DNA of 64,000 bases. Source: Delphinapterus leucas. Lineage: Eukaryota > Chordata > Mammalia > Artiodactyla > Monodontidae. Position numbers and translations under genes: made by a program. The notes beneath the pieces were generated by a model. It did no database searches. It saw only the letters and a program-made list of their open reading frames with translations, and was not told the origin of the DNA. The stretch spans positions 6,033,799-6,097,798 of the forward strand of contig NW_022098050.1 of assembly GCF_002288925.2 (NCBI RefSeq). Reading direction: 5' to 3'. Below are positions 1 through 11,495 of the stretch, piece after piece (positions within the stretch are counted from its first letter, which is position 1; each line of letters starts with the position of its first letter).

Positions 1-244
1 ATTGTGTTATTAAAATAATTTTATTTTCCCTTCTCTCATTGCTATATCTTTTGTTTGTAGAGACAACAGATGATGCTTAGCCCCACAAAGCAGATGTTCT
101 GCCAACCTTGTGGTTTTAATATTTTAGTTTCATTTTAATATTTTCATGGTGCACTGAGTGAGTAATTGTAATTAGTAACTCATTTATAGTGCCTCGTTCA
201 GTGTTCAACCAATAAACATCTTTTTATGTTATTAAAACTCTTAG
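1..244 (+). other. Intron upstream of e1 (3' part)
   Basis: This is the AT-rich end of the intron that separates the first coding exon (outside the window) from e1. The acceptor is 'ctcttag' at 238-244. I see no coding sequence, promoter or CpG island here, so the USP9X start lies further upstream. Confidence 0.7.
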
Positions 245-324
245 GCCTCGATGGGTGGTTCCAGTTTTGCCGAAAGGGGAATTAGAAGTGCTTTTAGAAG
301 CTGCTATTGATCTTAGTAAAAAAG
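245..324 (+). CDS. USP9X: USP9X exon e1 (residues 81-108)
   Basis: This exon encodes [18 protein letters not shown] and the following AAIDLSKK, the start of the folded helical scaffold after the disordered N-terminus. It begins on the third base of Arg81 and ends on the first base of Gly108. The acceptor is 'ttag' and the donor is consensus gtaagt at 325. It is probably human exon 3, by inference from the residue numbering. Confidence 0.95.
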
Positions 325-2408
325 GTAAGTTTAAATGGTCTTATGCTTTCCATAATGTATGCTACTAGCTAATAGTTTCACTTCATGCCTGAAGACTTTT
401 TCTGTGTATTCCTAGACTAGAACATTTAACAAGTTTTCTTGCTATGGCTTATGATTTGTCCCTAGAGCAAGGGTTCACTATCCTTCGGACAGCCTACAAG
501 GATGTTTGTGAACTCTCTGAAGTTATACGTAAAATTTGTATATATTCATATTTAAACTGTTTAGCTTATGTGTTGATTATTCTTTAATACACAGAAAAGG
601 TTTGGATTTTCTCTAAAAGAAAAAAAGACCTGAAAGATGAGGTCCTGTGTTTTTTTAAAAAAGTAACCCAATTAAAAGGAGTCATGCTGTTATTCTTGTC
701 TAGAAGTCAAAGCTTAATTTTGGAATTAATCATCATTTTTTTCAGTGACTAGTTTTCTTTAGGTGCAATTGAATTCTCTTAGCAAAGGGCTACTATTGTA
801 ATATCTACTCATTTTTAAGGCATTGGAGATTAAAATAAACAGCAATAACATTTCAATTTCTGAAATAGGGTAGCCATGGATGTGTTCTAATTATCAATAG
901 GAATCATCACAATTGAAATTAAATGTTGTAAAAATTATTGTCTTTAGTACCTTGCTTAAGTCTGTCTCATTCCACGGCAAGGGTAAAATTTCCTTTGTCT
1001 TAGAGTAATTACCCTCCTTCATTTAAGGAACGTGTTGTTACACCTTACTAATCTTAGAAAACCAATCTAATGAGCTATGAAAATGCATTATCAGATAACC
1101 ATTGTTTTCACCACTCAGATTTCTTTTGTTCATTTACACATTTATTCATCAATTCAGCAGATTTTTGAAGGCTTCTGTCCTAGACATGTTTTAGGTCCTG
1201 ACTGTACAGTGATAGGTAAAAACACACAATGGTATTTCATTTAATATCATTGACATTCATTGGAAATGCAATCCCCTCCTCCTCCCCATATTTCTTTGGG
1301 ACCATGGTTTATTTTAATTTTAAGCAAGGTTCAGATTTTTTAAACTACAGTACTGGGCTTAAATGTCATGTCTGTTGTACAGCCAAAATCGAATAATACT
1401 CATATGTTCAAACTGAATGGCTTTTCATTTTGTCATCAAGAGTTAAAGTTTATTTTGTGTGTCTGGGGGCATGTAGCTCTGTTGCCTTTCTGAAATCAGG
1501 TGAAATTAAAAGAAAGATATAAAGAAGCATAGATGTTGAGCCAGTGGAAGAGACTAATACGGAAGATGATAATTTATCTTTAATCGATGAAACTCTTCTG
1601 TAGAATAGCAGAATAGTATTTGATGTCAAATGGATAATGTACAACCAAAATGAGATTTTAAAAATAGTTAAGAAACGTCATTTTTTAAAAAAAATTTATT
1701 TTATTTATTTTTGTCTGCGTTGGGTCTTCATTGCTGCGTGTGGGCTTTCTCTAGTTGCGGCAAGCCGGGGCTACTCTTCATTGCGGTGTGTGGGCTTCTC
1801 GTTGGGTTGGCTCCTCTTGTTGCGGAGCACAGACTCTAGGCGTGCGGGCTCAGTAGTTGTGGCTCACGGGCTTTAGAGCACGGGCTCAGTAGTTGTGGCG
1901 CACGAGCTTAGGTGCTCTGTGGCATGTGGGATCTTCCCGGACCAGGGCTTGTACCCGTGTCCCCAGCATTGGCAGGCGGATTCTTAACCACTGCGCCACC
2001 AGGGAAGTCCCCGAGAAACATCATTTTAAAAATTTTAAGATTTGTTGTCAGGGAGTAAAATACTGTGAAGTATTTAAATCCCCTATCACATGGTACTCAT
2101 AACCATTTTGTATTTAAGGTCGGTCCAGTGTCATAATTTGAAATAGTTTTGATTCATCTTAATATTACTTGGATTAATGTACTCTTATACAGTTAAGTAT
2201 TTTTGAAATTCATTGAAGATTATTTTTGTTTCTGAACCTGTTACCTTTTTGACCTCTTATACATAATGCTGTGAGTTTTGTTCCAAATCTAGTCGGCATT
2301 TGTTAGCTGTTACTGAATATTTTACAATTATTTTTATCTTATAATTGGACACTGTAAGACAACCAGAGAAATATTTTGTTTACATTAATTTTTCTCTCCT
2401 TTTCTTAG
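325..2408 (+). other. Intron e1-e2
   Basis: The intron is 2,084 nt with donor gtaagt and acceptor 'ttcttag'. It contains an antisense CHR SINE (1685-2013). An ancient mammalian repeat relic lies near 1140-1220; its wording resembles the decayed elements at 13060 and 53385. The rest is AT-rich unique sequence in which I see no gene. Confidence 0.7.
1685..2013 (-). mobile_element. CHR-type tRNA-derived SINE, antisense
   Basis: The element starts on the + strand with a T-rich tail, runs through 'tgcgttgggtcttc', and ends with the reversed tRNA-like head 'gccaccagggaagtcc'. Imperfect target-site duplications 'agaaacgtcatttt' (1671-1684) and 'agaaacatcatttt' (2014-2027) flank it, so the copy is complete. 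Short open frames inside it are not genes. Confidence 0.9.
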
Positions 2409-2521
2409 GCCTTGATGTTAAAAGTGAAGCATGTCAGCGATTTTTTCGCGATGGGCTAACAATATCTTTCACTAAAATCCTTACAGACGAGGCAGTGAGT
2501 GGCTGGAAGTTTGAAATTCAT
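2409..2521 (+). CDS. USP9X: USP9X exon e2 (residues 108-145)
   Basis: This exon encodes [17 protein letters not shown] and continues to GWKFEIH at its end. It belongs to the first helical repeats of the scaffold. The acceptor is 'cttag' and the donor is gtgagt. It ends in phase 0 after His145. I see no substitution relative to the human protein as I remember it. Confidence 0.95.
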
Positions 2522-4035
2522 GTGAGTCTTTCATTTAAATTTTGAAACTCAAATTTATATAGTGATGAGTGTGTTTTCTTATATAGTATATTTGGTTATA
2601 TATTTGATCCATTAATTAAAGGATTTTAAAATGAGAAACTTTAAAAATTTATTAGTTATAATTTCTGTTGAAAGAAGCATGATCATTTAGAATGAGTGTG
2701 AGATTTAGAGTTAGAAAACATTGGTTTAATCTGTCTCCTTGGTTCTCAAGTGCCTTGTGACTTTTGACAAGTGACCGTATTTCACTGAAAATATGACAGT
2801 TGTGAAATACACCACTCACTCACTTTATGTACCACTGAGGAAGGAAAACACCCAAGATGGGGAATCTGTTATCTGAGACACAAAGGGTCAATGCAGAGAA
2901 ATAAACTTAACATACAGAAAGAAACACCAAAGAAACCTGCACATTTCAACTTTGGCACCTGGTAGAGGGGGAAAAAATCTCTTAAAAACTTAAACCACAA
3001 GCTAGTATTCAAACAGTTTTGAAGCCTGAATTCAAATCAGAGTTGTGATACAAAAAATATCAGATGGGGAACTTAAAGTGGTCTCAGGTTGGTGGTGTCC
3101 CCAGATGACTGGCAGAAACCAAGACAGATCTCTACAAATACCTTCAGTCTAGGGAAATGCACTATACATTGATTATGTGATACAATCAGATTCCAGAGAT
3201 CTTAAAAAGTGATAAGAAATGTGCATTTTTAGATTGAAGTACCATAATTACTCCAAGTCTCTGTTCTTGTTTATAATATGGAAATATGGTTATAAATTGT
3301 GAAGCAGGGCATATTTTTATGCCCTGTGAACTATTTCTCAAATATAACCATAGCATAAAGATACCAACATCTTCTAATTCAACATGTAAGTTTTTAAGTA
3401 TAGAATGGAAAGTTTGGGAGTGGTATCAGACTTTTGCATTGAGGCGTAGATAGCAAACCTACCCCACCTGGGATATTTGATGATACATTGTTTAGATTTT
3501 AGAATTGTTGCCTCTAGTCAGAAAATTGCATAGAGAAAGCAGTGGTAATTTGCATCGTCTGGGGACATAGAGCAGTGCCTACTTCATTTTGTAAGTCATT
3601 GCAAATAGCTTTTGAAATTAGGTACTATATAAATTATAAAGTAAATGCTAATTTCTTTTTTGATATATAAATTTGATCCCAATATTAGTAAAATTAAACA
3701 TAACTCAAAAATGATCGGGATAGCACAATTGAGAGGTCATTATTAAGATATAATTAATCAAGGGCTTCCCTGGTGGCGCAGTGGTTGAGAGTCCGCCTGC
3801 CGATGCAGGGGACACGGGTTCGTGCCCCGGTCCGGGAAGATCCCACATGCCGTGGAGCGGCTGGGCCCGTGAGCCATGGCTGCTGAGCCTGCGCATCCGG
3901 AGCCTGTGCTCCGCAACGGGAGAGGCCACAACAGTGAGAGGCCCACGTACAAAAAAAAAAAAGATAATTAATCAAGATCAGAAGATATTTCTGCTTGGGA
4001 TGGTTTGATCTCATTAATTATTCTTTATATAACAG
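2522..4035 (+). other. Intron e2-e3
   Basis: The intron is 1,514 nt. It contains one young sense CHR SINE (3763-3964) ending about 70 nt before the acceptor 'aacag'. Between 2522 and 3740 I see only AT-rich sequence with no recognisable gene or young repeat. Confidence 0.7.
3763..3964 (+). mobile_element. Young CHR SINE, sense
   Basis: This is a full-length copy: head 'ggcttccctggtggcgcagt', box B-like 'gggttcgtgcc', the CpG-rich body with 'gtgagccatggctgctgag', and an A tail. Perfect target-site duplications 'taattaatcaag' lie at 3751-3762 and 3965-3976. The retained CpGs and perfect duplications indicate a recent insertion. It sits about 70 nt upstream of exon e3. Confidence 0.93.
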
Positions 4036-4254
4036 AGGTGTATTATCAACAATACTCATCGCCTGGTGGAGCTATGTGTGGCCAAGTTGTCCCAAGATTG
4101 GTTTCCACTTCTAGAACTTCTCTCCATGGCCTTAAATCCTCATTGCAAATTCCATATCTACAATGGTACACGTCCATGTGAATCCGTTTCCTCAAATGTT
4201 CAGTTGCCTGAAGATGAACTCTTTGCTCGTTCTCCAGACCCTCGATCACCAAAA
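4036..4254 (+). CDS. USP9X: USP9X exon e3 (residues 146-218)
   Basis: This exon encodes [19 protein letters not shown] through to [11 protein letters not shown], 73 codons in phase 0. Compared with human USP9X from memory there are two changes, Ser for Ala in LLSMALNP and Asn for Ser in SSNVQLPED. The donor is AAA|gtgtgt, clearly weaker than consensus. Confidence 0.94.
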
Positions 4255-4833
4255 GTGTGTTGGTTTGTTATTTTCAAAGTTAAATATTACAGTTGTTTTG
4301 CTCTGCTATAGAACTTTAAATGATCTGAACCTACTGTTAACATGGAGGAGGGTAATTTCACATTGCTCTTAAAGGGATTTTGCATTATTTTGTAATTTTT
4401 TTTTTTTAATTTAAAAATATTTTTGGCTTTCTCCATGTAGTTAGTCCCCATTGTCTTCTGCCCAGCCTCTTGGGAAATAGTCATAATTTGGGTTGGTATG
4501 AAACAGAGCATATTTTTCCTTTTAAATAAGAGTAGAGTAGGAGATTACTTTTTTGACCAAGGCCTGGCTAATGTGTCACAAAACTATAGAAATTACAAAT
4601 GAAAGCAAAATAGCAAAACTTACAAATATCAATGAAATATATATAGTATACATAAACGTAAAAGTTCTCCAATGTAAATTTTCTGTGCCAGCATAAACAG
4701 AATGTACATTAAAAAATGCATCCCTAAGCTGTACTTCTTTTAATTAAATAATTAACCATATATAATTTTTAGAATTTAGGAAGACTTTTTAAATATTGAT
4801 GACCTTACTTTTTAAAAAAAGGAAAATTTGAAC

Positions 4834-4858
4834 ATATATATATATATATATATATATA
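4834..4858. repeat. (TA)n microsatellite
   Basis: About twelve TA units sit in the e3-e4 intron. It is a simple repeat and likely polymorphic. Confidence 0.85.
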
Positions 4859-5419
4859 GTTTGGTTTATTCTGTTAAAAGTGGAAGTCATCAAAACTTAC
4901 TGAACTGCGAGCTGAGAGTTTCTGGTATTTCCCAAGGTTCCTATTGTTGCCACTTCAGGCTTTTTTTGTTTGAGTAAATCAAATTAATATTTAAATAATG
5001 GCAATCTCTAAAATATACCTGTATTTTTTTTTAATTTTACCTAATTTTTTGCTCTGTAGGTCAATAGTAATCTGTAAGAGTCTCAGAGAACAAGTTGATT
5101 TAGGATGGCTTCTGGTTGAAGACATTTTTAAATATCTTTCTTTGAAGCCTAGCTTTTCTTGAGTATTATTAATTTTTGAGTATTCCTAATTGCGTAAGTG
5201 TACAATGCAGCTGAAAATACATGAGATTAGCTTTAGCCTGATTCTTTACTTTGTGCACATATATATACTGTGTTATATATACATAACTGTTGAGTATATC
5301 AGCCTAATTGTCTCATTCCAGTTACTGGAGAAATAAAAATACATTACATAATAAGTATGTACTTTCTTAGAATTGCTGAATGCTAAAAGGGACCTGGTGA
5401 ATTAAATGCTCAGATTTTT

Positions 5420-5740
5420 ATTATTTTTTTTTAAATAGCTTAATGATTTATTGCAAAATGAGCATCCACGTAACCCACTCAGGTCAAGAAATAGTACATT
5501 GTCACTCCCTGGAGGCCCCCTTCCACACTCCCTCCCAATCATTGCCCCCTCTGGCCTTCCTAACGTTAAGTAATGTCCTAACTAATAAAATCATTTCCTT
5601 GCTTTTCTTTATAGCTGGACTCAAGCACATGTCCATAATCCCTGTAGTTTAGTTTTGTCTATTTAAAATACCTTATGAAAATTAAATTGACATAAATTCT
5701 TTTGTATCTGACTTTATCTCAACAGATTTCTTTGTAAGAA
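5420..5740 (-). mobile_element. Old L1M-type LINE-1 fragment, antisense
   Basis: The stretch with 'ggtcaagaaatagtacattg' followed by C-rich text and 'taataaaatcatttcc' follows the 3' region of old mammalian L1 elements read backwards. It is heavily diverged and has no visible duplications. Boundaries are approximate. Confidence 0.6.
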
Positions 5741-6829
5741 TCAGAGTTTTAATTGTTTTGATTTAGCCTTTTAAGGCCAAATAAAAAGGAAAACATTATA
5801 ATGAACTTACATAGAAATATATGGTAGTTGATTTATTTGAGAATTTAATTGATTTAGAGTCTCATAAAAATCATATCAAAACTACCATTAGTGTCTCTTT
5901 AAAGCAGTTACCTTTTACTTAGCGTTTTCCCTTTGTCCTGAACACTGCTTTTTGTTTGTTTTTGAATAGCTGTAGAAATTATTTTTGCTTAAGACTTAAG
6001 TAGAGAAAGTGCCCCTTTTTCCCCCTCTTGTTTTTCTTCCCTCAGTGACTTGCAAAATGTGGCCTTTTAGAAGAAGGCAAGGAATTAAACGTTGTCTTAA
6101 GTACGTGACTTTTTAGATACATTTTATTCTTTTATCTATATAAGCTTTTGATTCCTTTTTAATTTGCCTATCCCAGCTGCACTGTACTTGTGAGTTACTT
6201 GCTATCCCTTAGAGAAGAGGTTGAAAGATAATTCTTACCATTGTATTGTGGTACCTCTAAGATGAGAACTGGGTGTATTCACATGAGTCAAAACAAAGCA
6301 TCAACCAGCATGTTCTAGTTAGGAACAAAAAATAGAATACCAGGGATTAGTTTTTCTTTGGCTTTAAGATTATTGTAGTTCTAGGGTGTTTGTAGTTATT
6401 CACAACTACAACAAAAAATAAATTCAAATAATATCTTAGGTTACCAAATATCTTTTTTTTTTTTTTTTAAGAGTCTTTTTACCCCCTTAAATTTTTTAAA
6501 ATAGACCTTCAGATAATAAGGTATTCTCCTATGGTGGAATCTCTGAGATAGAAGCGTGGCTTCTAATTCCTGTTCACCAGCTATATCGTTACAAACGAAC
6601 AACTGTGCCCTAGTGATCTATACTACTACTTATGCTTTTCTCACAGACAGGATTACTGTGAACAATATGCAATATTCCGTGTCTTTTTTTCAAAGATGGT
6701 TTTACATAATAATTTTATTGAATTTCCTGTTTCTAGTATGTTTCAATCAAGAAATTACTTCAGATAGCATTCCCCCCCCCCCCCGCCAAAAGCAGGAAGT
6801 TAACTTTTTTATTAACTGTATTGTTGCAG

Positions 6830-6945
6830 GGTTGGCTCGTGGATCTTCTCAACAAATTCGGCACTTTAAATGGGTTTCAGATTTTGCATGATCGTTTTAT
6901 TAATGGATCAGCATTAAATGTTCAAATAATTGCAGCCCTTATTAA
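6830..6945 (+). CDS. USP9X: USP9X exon e4 (residues 219-257)
   Basis: This exon encodes [19 protein letters not shown] and then [19 protein letters not shown]. It is part of the helical scaffold. It ends on the second base of Lys257. The acceptor 'ttgttgcag' lies 45 nt after a poly-C tract, and the donor is gtaagt. Confidence 0.95.
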
Positions 6946-7399
6946 GTAAGTTATGTTTTAAAATTAATCTTCAGTGCATTATAGAAATTGCTACTTAATT
7001 GCTTGATTAAAAATTGTTGCTTTTTTCAAATGTGGTTTCTTCTCTTTAGCTGGTAACTTGGATTTTTTATTTTTTAAAGGAAATTACTCTGGTTTATTTT
7101 ATTTTATTATTTTTTATTATTATTTAAAAAAAATATTTATTTGGCTGTGCCGGGTCTTTGTTGCGGCTCGCGGGATCTTTGGTTGCAGCATGTGGGCTCT
7201 TAGTTCCAGCATGCAGGATCTAGTTCCCCAATCAGGGATTGAACCCGCACCCCCTGCATTGGGAGTGTGGAGTCTTAACCACTGGACCACCAGGGACGTC
7301 CCCGGATTGTTTTAAAGTAATAGGTACAGTCTGAGTTCAGTCCTAGTTGAATTGTAAGAAATTGAATATTAAAAGAGATTTTTGTCTCTCTTGTTTCAG
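6946..7399 (+). other. Intron e4-e5
   Basis: This is a short 454-nt intron, largely occupied by an older antisense CHR SINE (about 7126-7303). The acceptor is 'ttgtttcag'. Confidence 0.75.
7126..7303 (-). mobile_element. Older CHR-family SINE, antisense
   Basis: On the + strand it reads 'ggctgtgccgggtctttg', 'gattgaacccgcac' (reversed box B) and 'accaccagggacgtcccc'. It lacks the middle section of the young copies and has lost clear duplications, so it belongs to an older subfamily. Confidence 0.82.
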
Positions 7400-7651
7400 A
7401 CCATTTGGACAATGCTATGAGTTTCTCACTCTTCATACGGTGAAAAAGTACTTCCTTCCAGTAATCGAAATGGTTCCACAGTTTTTAGAAAACTTAACTG
7501 ATGAAGAACTGAAAAAAGAAGCAAAGAATGAAGCCAAAAATGATGCTCTTTCAATGATTATTAAATCTTTGAAAAATTTAGCTTCAAGGGTTCCAGGACA
7601 AGAAGAAACTGTTAAAAATTTAGAAATATTTAGGTTAAAAATGATACTTAG
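7400..7651 (+). CDS. USP9X: USP9X exon e5 (residues 257-341)
   Basis: This exon encodes [18 protein letters not shown], a charged helix with [19 protein letters not shown], and ends in LKMILR. It contributes alpha-helical repeats. One conservative change (Val in FLPVIEMV) is possible relative to the human protein. The donor is AG|gtaaga. The next intron is only 76 nt. Confidence 0.95.
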
Positions 7652-7727
7652 GTAAGATATTTACCTCTTGAAATAATTATTTATGTGAATGTTTAGAATT
7701 GTATTTAACACTGAATTTCTCTTACAG
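7652..7727 (+). other. Very short (76-nt) intron e5-e6
   Basis: Donor gtaaga, acceptor 'tctcttacag'. Most other introns here are hundreds to thousands of bases long. If retained, the split Arg341 codon would read AGG followed directly by TAA, so retention would stop translation at once. Confidence 0.93.
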
Positions 7728-7866
7728 ATTATTGCAGATTTCTTCTTTTAATGGAAAGATGAATGCACTTAATGAAGTTAATAAGGTGATATCTAGTGTA
7801 TCATACTACACTCATCGGCATGGTAACCCTGAGGAGGAAGAATGGCTCACAGCTGAACGAATGGCA
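7728..7866 (+). CDS. USP9X: USP9X exon e6 (residues 341-387)
   Basis: This exon encodes [17 protein letters not shown], then [15 protein letters not shown] and [12 protein letters not shown]. It is scaffold sequence, identical to the human protein as far as I recall. It begins on the third base of Arg341 and ends in phase 0. The donor is GCA|gtaagt. Confidence 0.95.
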
Positions 7867-9024
7867 GTAAGTCCTTTGATTCTACTTTCATGAATAAGTC
7901 TATCTAAGGCAAAAATCAGAATAGCTCTACTTAAAGTTAGTAATGTTAACATTTTAAAGTAAACTTTGAAATTGGGAGGTGTTTGGATTGATCTACAACT
8001 CTGTTAATCCTGAGAACTTTTTGTGATAACATGGTTTATTATTTGGTATATTTGGTGATATGTAATTGTTTGATGATAATGGGTAGCTTAGCACATCTTT
8101 GATAAGCTTACTGCTGAATGTAGGTGTTCTGAAATAATTATTAGCTTGTCGGGTGGGGGGTTGAAATTGAGTAAATAAAGGTGATTTGGGAAATAGATTG
8201 GGTAGTATCTGGTAGCTATTGAATGAAGTGGCCTATTCATTTGATGAATTCCACTTAAGGATTTTAAAATAGGAAATAGAATTATTGGAATAAGATACAC
8301 ATGAGTTAATGTTTTGTCATCATTATAAGGACTTCGCTTAAGCACTTACATTTACATCATTTTGATGTTGAAGGTTTAGGAAACTTTACCCTAGATAATT
8401 TGCATATATTATAGTTTAAAAATGAATAAGAATGCTACTTAAATATTGGTTGAATAACTTTAGTGCATACTGTCTGACAGTACTGAGGAGACATCTGTAA
8501 AAGAACCGTCCTTGACCTCAAGGAGGCCTCAGTTTAATAGGAAAACAGTGATTAGAATGTGATAAAAGGTATGTGGAGGATGCCTAGACACATTGGCCCT
8601 GTGTTAGGGGGTCAGGTGGTAGACATCTAGTTTTGTGTATCTGATTTGTCTGTTCACCTTGTGGAAAGTCGAGCACAGAGCTACTCAGTGTGGTCTGAGG
8701 TCTGGTTCTGGTCCTTGAGCTGTTGCCAAGGCTAGATGAATATGGCAGATGGCATTGAGTGTTTAGAAACTTCTGTGGCAATTTCATATTGCCACATTTT
8801 AATGGTATTCTACAAAAATATCTGTCTGTAATAGATTAGAATTAAAAAAGGGCCTTTACCAGCTGAGAAGTGTACTTCTTTTCTCTAGCACATTTTGGGG
8901 CCAAATACTTTTTATTCTCATTAAATTGAATAGTGTAAAATCATACAGTGTGGACTGTTACCTTTGTATTGTATCATGAGTTAGTTTTCTTTTGCTGATT
9001 TAAATATTAAATAAATACCTGTCA

Positions 9025-9185
9025 AGCAATATAGCATAGTGTTAGAGAAACACAGACTTCGGTAGCTTTCAGCCTTGATTCAGATATTGGTTCCAACACT
9101 TCTGAGCCTGTTTGCTTTTCTGTAATAGGGTAATACAGCCCTCATTAGGATTGCTGAGAAGATTAAAAAGCTAATGGATAAGCAA
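9025..9185 (+). repeat. MIR SINE relic
   Basis: The text 'tagcatagtgttagagaa', 'cttgattcag', 'ttctgtaataggg' and 'taatacagccctcattagga' follows the order of the mammalian-wide MIR core, strongly diverged. Confidence 0.6.
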
Positions 9186-9321
9186 TAATAGTGTAATTGG
9201 TTAATAAATAAAAGTAAAAAGCACCTTTTCACCCAAATCAAAACTGGTATAAAAAAATCTAAAGATCCAAAAATAAGTCCTATAACCCACCATACCTAAA
9301 CCATGGTGATCGCTACATTTA

Positions 9322-9663
9322 TTTATTTATTTAAAATTATTTTATTTATTTATTTTTGGCTGCGTTGGGTCTTCGTTGCTGTGCACGGGCTTTCTCTAGT
9401 TGTGGCGAGCGGGGTCTACTCTTTGTTGCGGTGCGTGGGCTTCTCATTGCGGTGGCTTCTCTTGTTGCGGAGCACCGGCTGTGGGTGCGCAGGCTTCAGT
9501 ACTTGTGGCTCGCGGGCTCTAGAGCGCAGGCTCAGTAGTTGTGGCGCACGGGCTTATTAGTTGCTCCGCGGCATGTGGGATCGTCCCAGACCAGGGCGCG
9601 AACCCGTGTCCCCTGCATTGGCAAGCGGATTCTTAACCACTGCGCCACCAGGGAAGCCCAATT
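9322..9663 (-). mobile_element. CHR SINE, antisense
   Basis: It has a T-rich tail, 'ggctgcgttgggtcttcg', a CpG-rich body and the reversed head 'gcgccaccagggaagcc'. Target-site duplications 'gctacattta' lie at 9312-9321 and 9664-9673. It is a full-length insertion. Confidence 0.92.
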
Positions 9664-9852
9664 GCTACATTTAAATAATAATTTTCTGAGTAAATGCTGG
9701 AGTACAATCTTTTTAATGATTTCACTGTTTCTAATTCATGGAAACATTTCTGTATGTGCAAAATTAAGTTCCATGAAATTATTGTGATTTTTCATAATTT
9801 TGTATCAAAAGAACACATAACCATGTTCCATTAGTGCATTATATTTTGAGTT

Positions 9853-10070
9853 GTTTTGTTTTGTTTGTTTTTTGTTTTGTTTTTGTTTATTTGCGGTACT
9901 CGGGCCTCTCAGTGTTGTGGCCTCTCCCGTTGAGGAGCGCAGGCTCAGCGGCCATGGCTCACGGGGCCTAGCCGCTCCGCGGCATGTGGGATCTTTCCAG
10001 ACCAGGGCACGAACCCGTGTCCCCTGCATCGGCAGGTGGACTCTCAACCACTGTGCCACCAGGGAAGCCC
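9853..10070 (-). mobile_element. Young CHR SINE, antisense
   Basis: It begins with a T/G tail ('gttttgttttgtttg'), continues with 'gcggccatggctcacgg', and ends in 'gtgccaccagggaagccc'. Perfect duplications 'atattttgagtt' lie at 9841-9852 and 10071-10082. Confidence 0.93.
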
Positions 10071-10116
10071 ATATTTTGAGTTTTTTAATTCCTGCTAATG
10101 TTTAAAAGTGTGAACA

Positions 10117-10257
10117 GGGACTTCCCTGGTGGTTCATTGGGCAAGACTGCGCTCCCAATTCAGGGGGGCCCCGGTTTGATCCCTGGTTGGGGAACTAAAT
10201 CCCACATGCATGCTGCAACTAAAAAAAACAAAAGAAAGAAAAAAAAACCCTGGAAGC
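10117..10257 (+). mobile_element. Short older-type CHR SINE, sense
   Basis: Head 'gacttccctggtggttcatt', degraded box B 'ggtttgatccc', A-rich tail. Perfect duplications 'taaaagtgtgaaca' lie at 10103-10116 and 10258-10271. It sits 70 nt upstream of exon e7, next to its branch-point region. Confidence 0.9.
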
Positions 10258-10327
10258 TAAAAGTGTGAACAATACTTTATGTATATATTTTTAGAAGCTT
10301 TGAAACAAGTGTTTGAATTCTGTTTAG

Positions 10328-10480
10328 GAGTGGATACAGCAGAACAATATTTTATCCATAGTCTTGCGAGATAGTCTTCATCAACCACAGTATGTAGAAA
10401 AGCTAGAGAAGATTCTTCGTTTTGTCATCAAAGAAAAGGCCCTGACCTTACAAGATCTTGATAATATCTGGGCAGCGCAG
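10328..10480 (+). CDS. USP9X: USP9X exon e7 (residues 388-438)
   Basis: This exon encodes [19 protein letters not shown], then [17 protein letters not shown] and LDNIWAAQ, 51 codons in phase 0. It is helical scaffold with no change seen against the human protein. The acceptor has a weak pyrimidine tract; the donor is CAG|gtaagg. Confidence 0.95.
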
Positions 10481-11390
10481 GTAAGGAATTTAAGATGGTG
10501 GCTCTTTGGTTTGTAAAAGAAATGTACTAAAAACTAAAGAAATGGTAGTAGTTGTAGTTAAAAGGGATGAAGACTTACACTGTTTGACTTTCAGTATAGG
10601 TAAATGCTTATTGTTTACAGAAGTCCTGTCAAGAATCCTTTTGAGATGGCCAGTAATATTTTTAAAATAAAAAATATTCCAACATCTACTGTATGTATTT
10701 GGTAAAGGTTGGCAATTTGTAGGTTTTAAATAAGAGGCAAACGTAAAATAATAAGAAATGTCTATTGAAAGAGTATAAGACATCCATAATTGGTTTCTTC
10801 ATATACTGAAAACAAAGAACTCTGATGTCAGGAAAGTTAAATCACTAGATTATTTATAAAATCCTGTAATAATCCAAAAGATTAATAGCTTTTAGAAGGA
10901 TAAGTGATCTTTGGTCTCAGAGATAGAAACTATGTGATTCCTTTGATTATCTTAATGACAAGTTTCTATTCATGGATCACTTAGGAAGTATTGATGAGTT
11001 CTAGATTACAAAGCTTTGTTCATTGAGTCTGTAGAAACCAAGAAAGCATTCAGTTTTGCCTTTGAGTGCTTAAGGTTCCAGTTTTGAAACAGTACCACTG
11101 GTGGGCCTTATTCTCCTATTTGCAATGTTAGAACTGGCATGTTAAATTCAATAAACTGTAATAAAAGTTCACATGAATTCCCAAAGTCTACATTAACTAT
11201 GTATGTCAAGAAATTGAGTTGTCAGGTTTTAGATGGCAGTTCTAAAACATGTAAAATATTAGGAATTTTCTTAGGTTACACAGTTAGTCGGAGATGGGAA
11301 TACTTTATTAATAGTTTTCCACAGACAGTGTATGCTACTTATTGCTGTTCAAATTTTAGTATGCTCTGATTTTCTTTGGTTTTTCAATAG
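10481..11390 (+). other. Intron e7-e8
   Basis: The intron is 910 nt, AT-rich, with no SINE or L1 that I can recognise. The acceptor is 'ttttcaatag'. Short open frames on either strand have no coding character. Confidence 0.7.
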
Positions 11391-11495
11391 GCGGGGAAGC
11401 ATGAAGCCATTGTGAAGAATGTACATGATCTACTGGCAAAGTTGGCATGGGATTTTTCTCCTGAGCAACTTGATCATCTTTTTGATTGCTTTAAG
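11391..11495 (+). CDS. USP9X: USP9X exon e8 (residues 439-473)
   Basis: This exon encodes [18 protein letters not shown], then [17 protein letters not shown], 35 codons in phase 0. It is scaffold sequence identical to the human protein as remembered. The donor is AAG|gtaata. Confidence 0.95.

Larger units (their letters stand above)
4255..6829 (+). other. Intron e3-e4
   Basis: The intron is 2,575 nt. It holds a (TA)n microsatellite (4834-4858), an old L1M 3' fragment on the minus strand (about 5420-5740) and a C-rich tract of about 14 bases (6772-6784) close to the acceptor 'ttgcag'. The remainder is AT-rich unique sequence without genes. Confidence 0.7.
7867..10327 (+). other. Intron e6-e7
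   Basis: The intron is 2,461 nt. It contains a MIR relic (about 9025-9185) and three CHR SINEs packed into 9322-10257. The acceptor tract 'aattctgtttag' is pyrimidine-poor. The 7867-9020 part is AT-rich and shows no gene. Confidence 0.7.

Noticed and set aside
3780..3850. Possible tRNA genes at the SINE heads (box A and box B present)
   Set aside because: The boxes belong to tRNA-derived CHR SINEs; the copies lack a foldable cloverleaf and are followed by SINE body and A tail.
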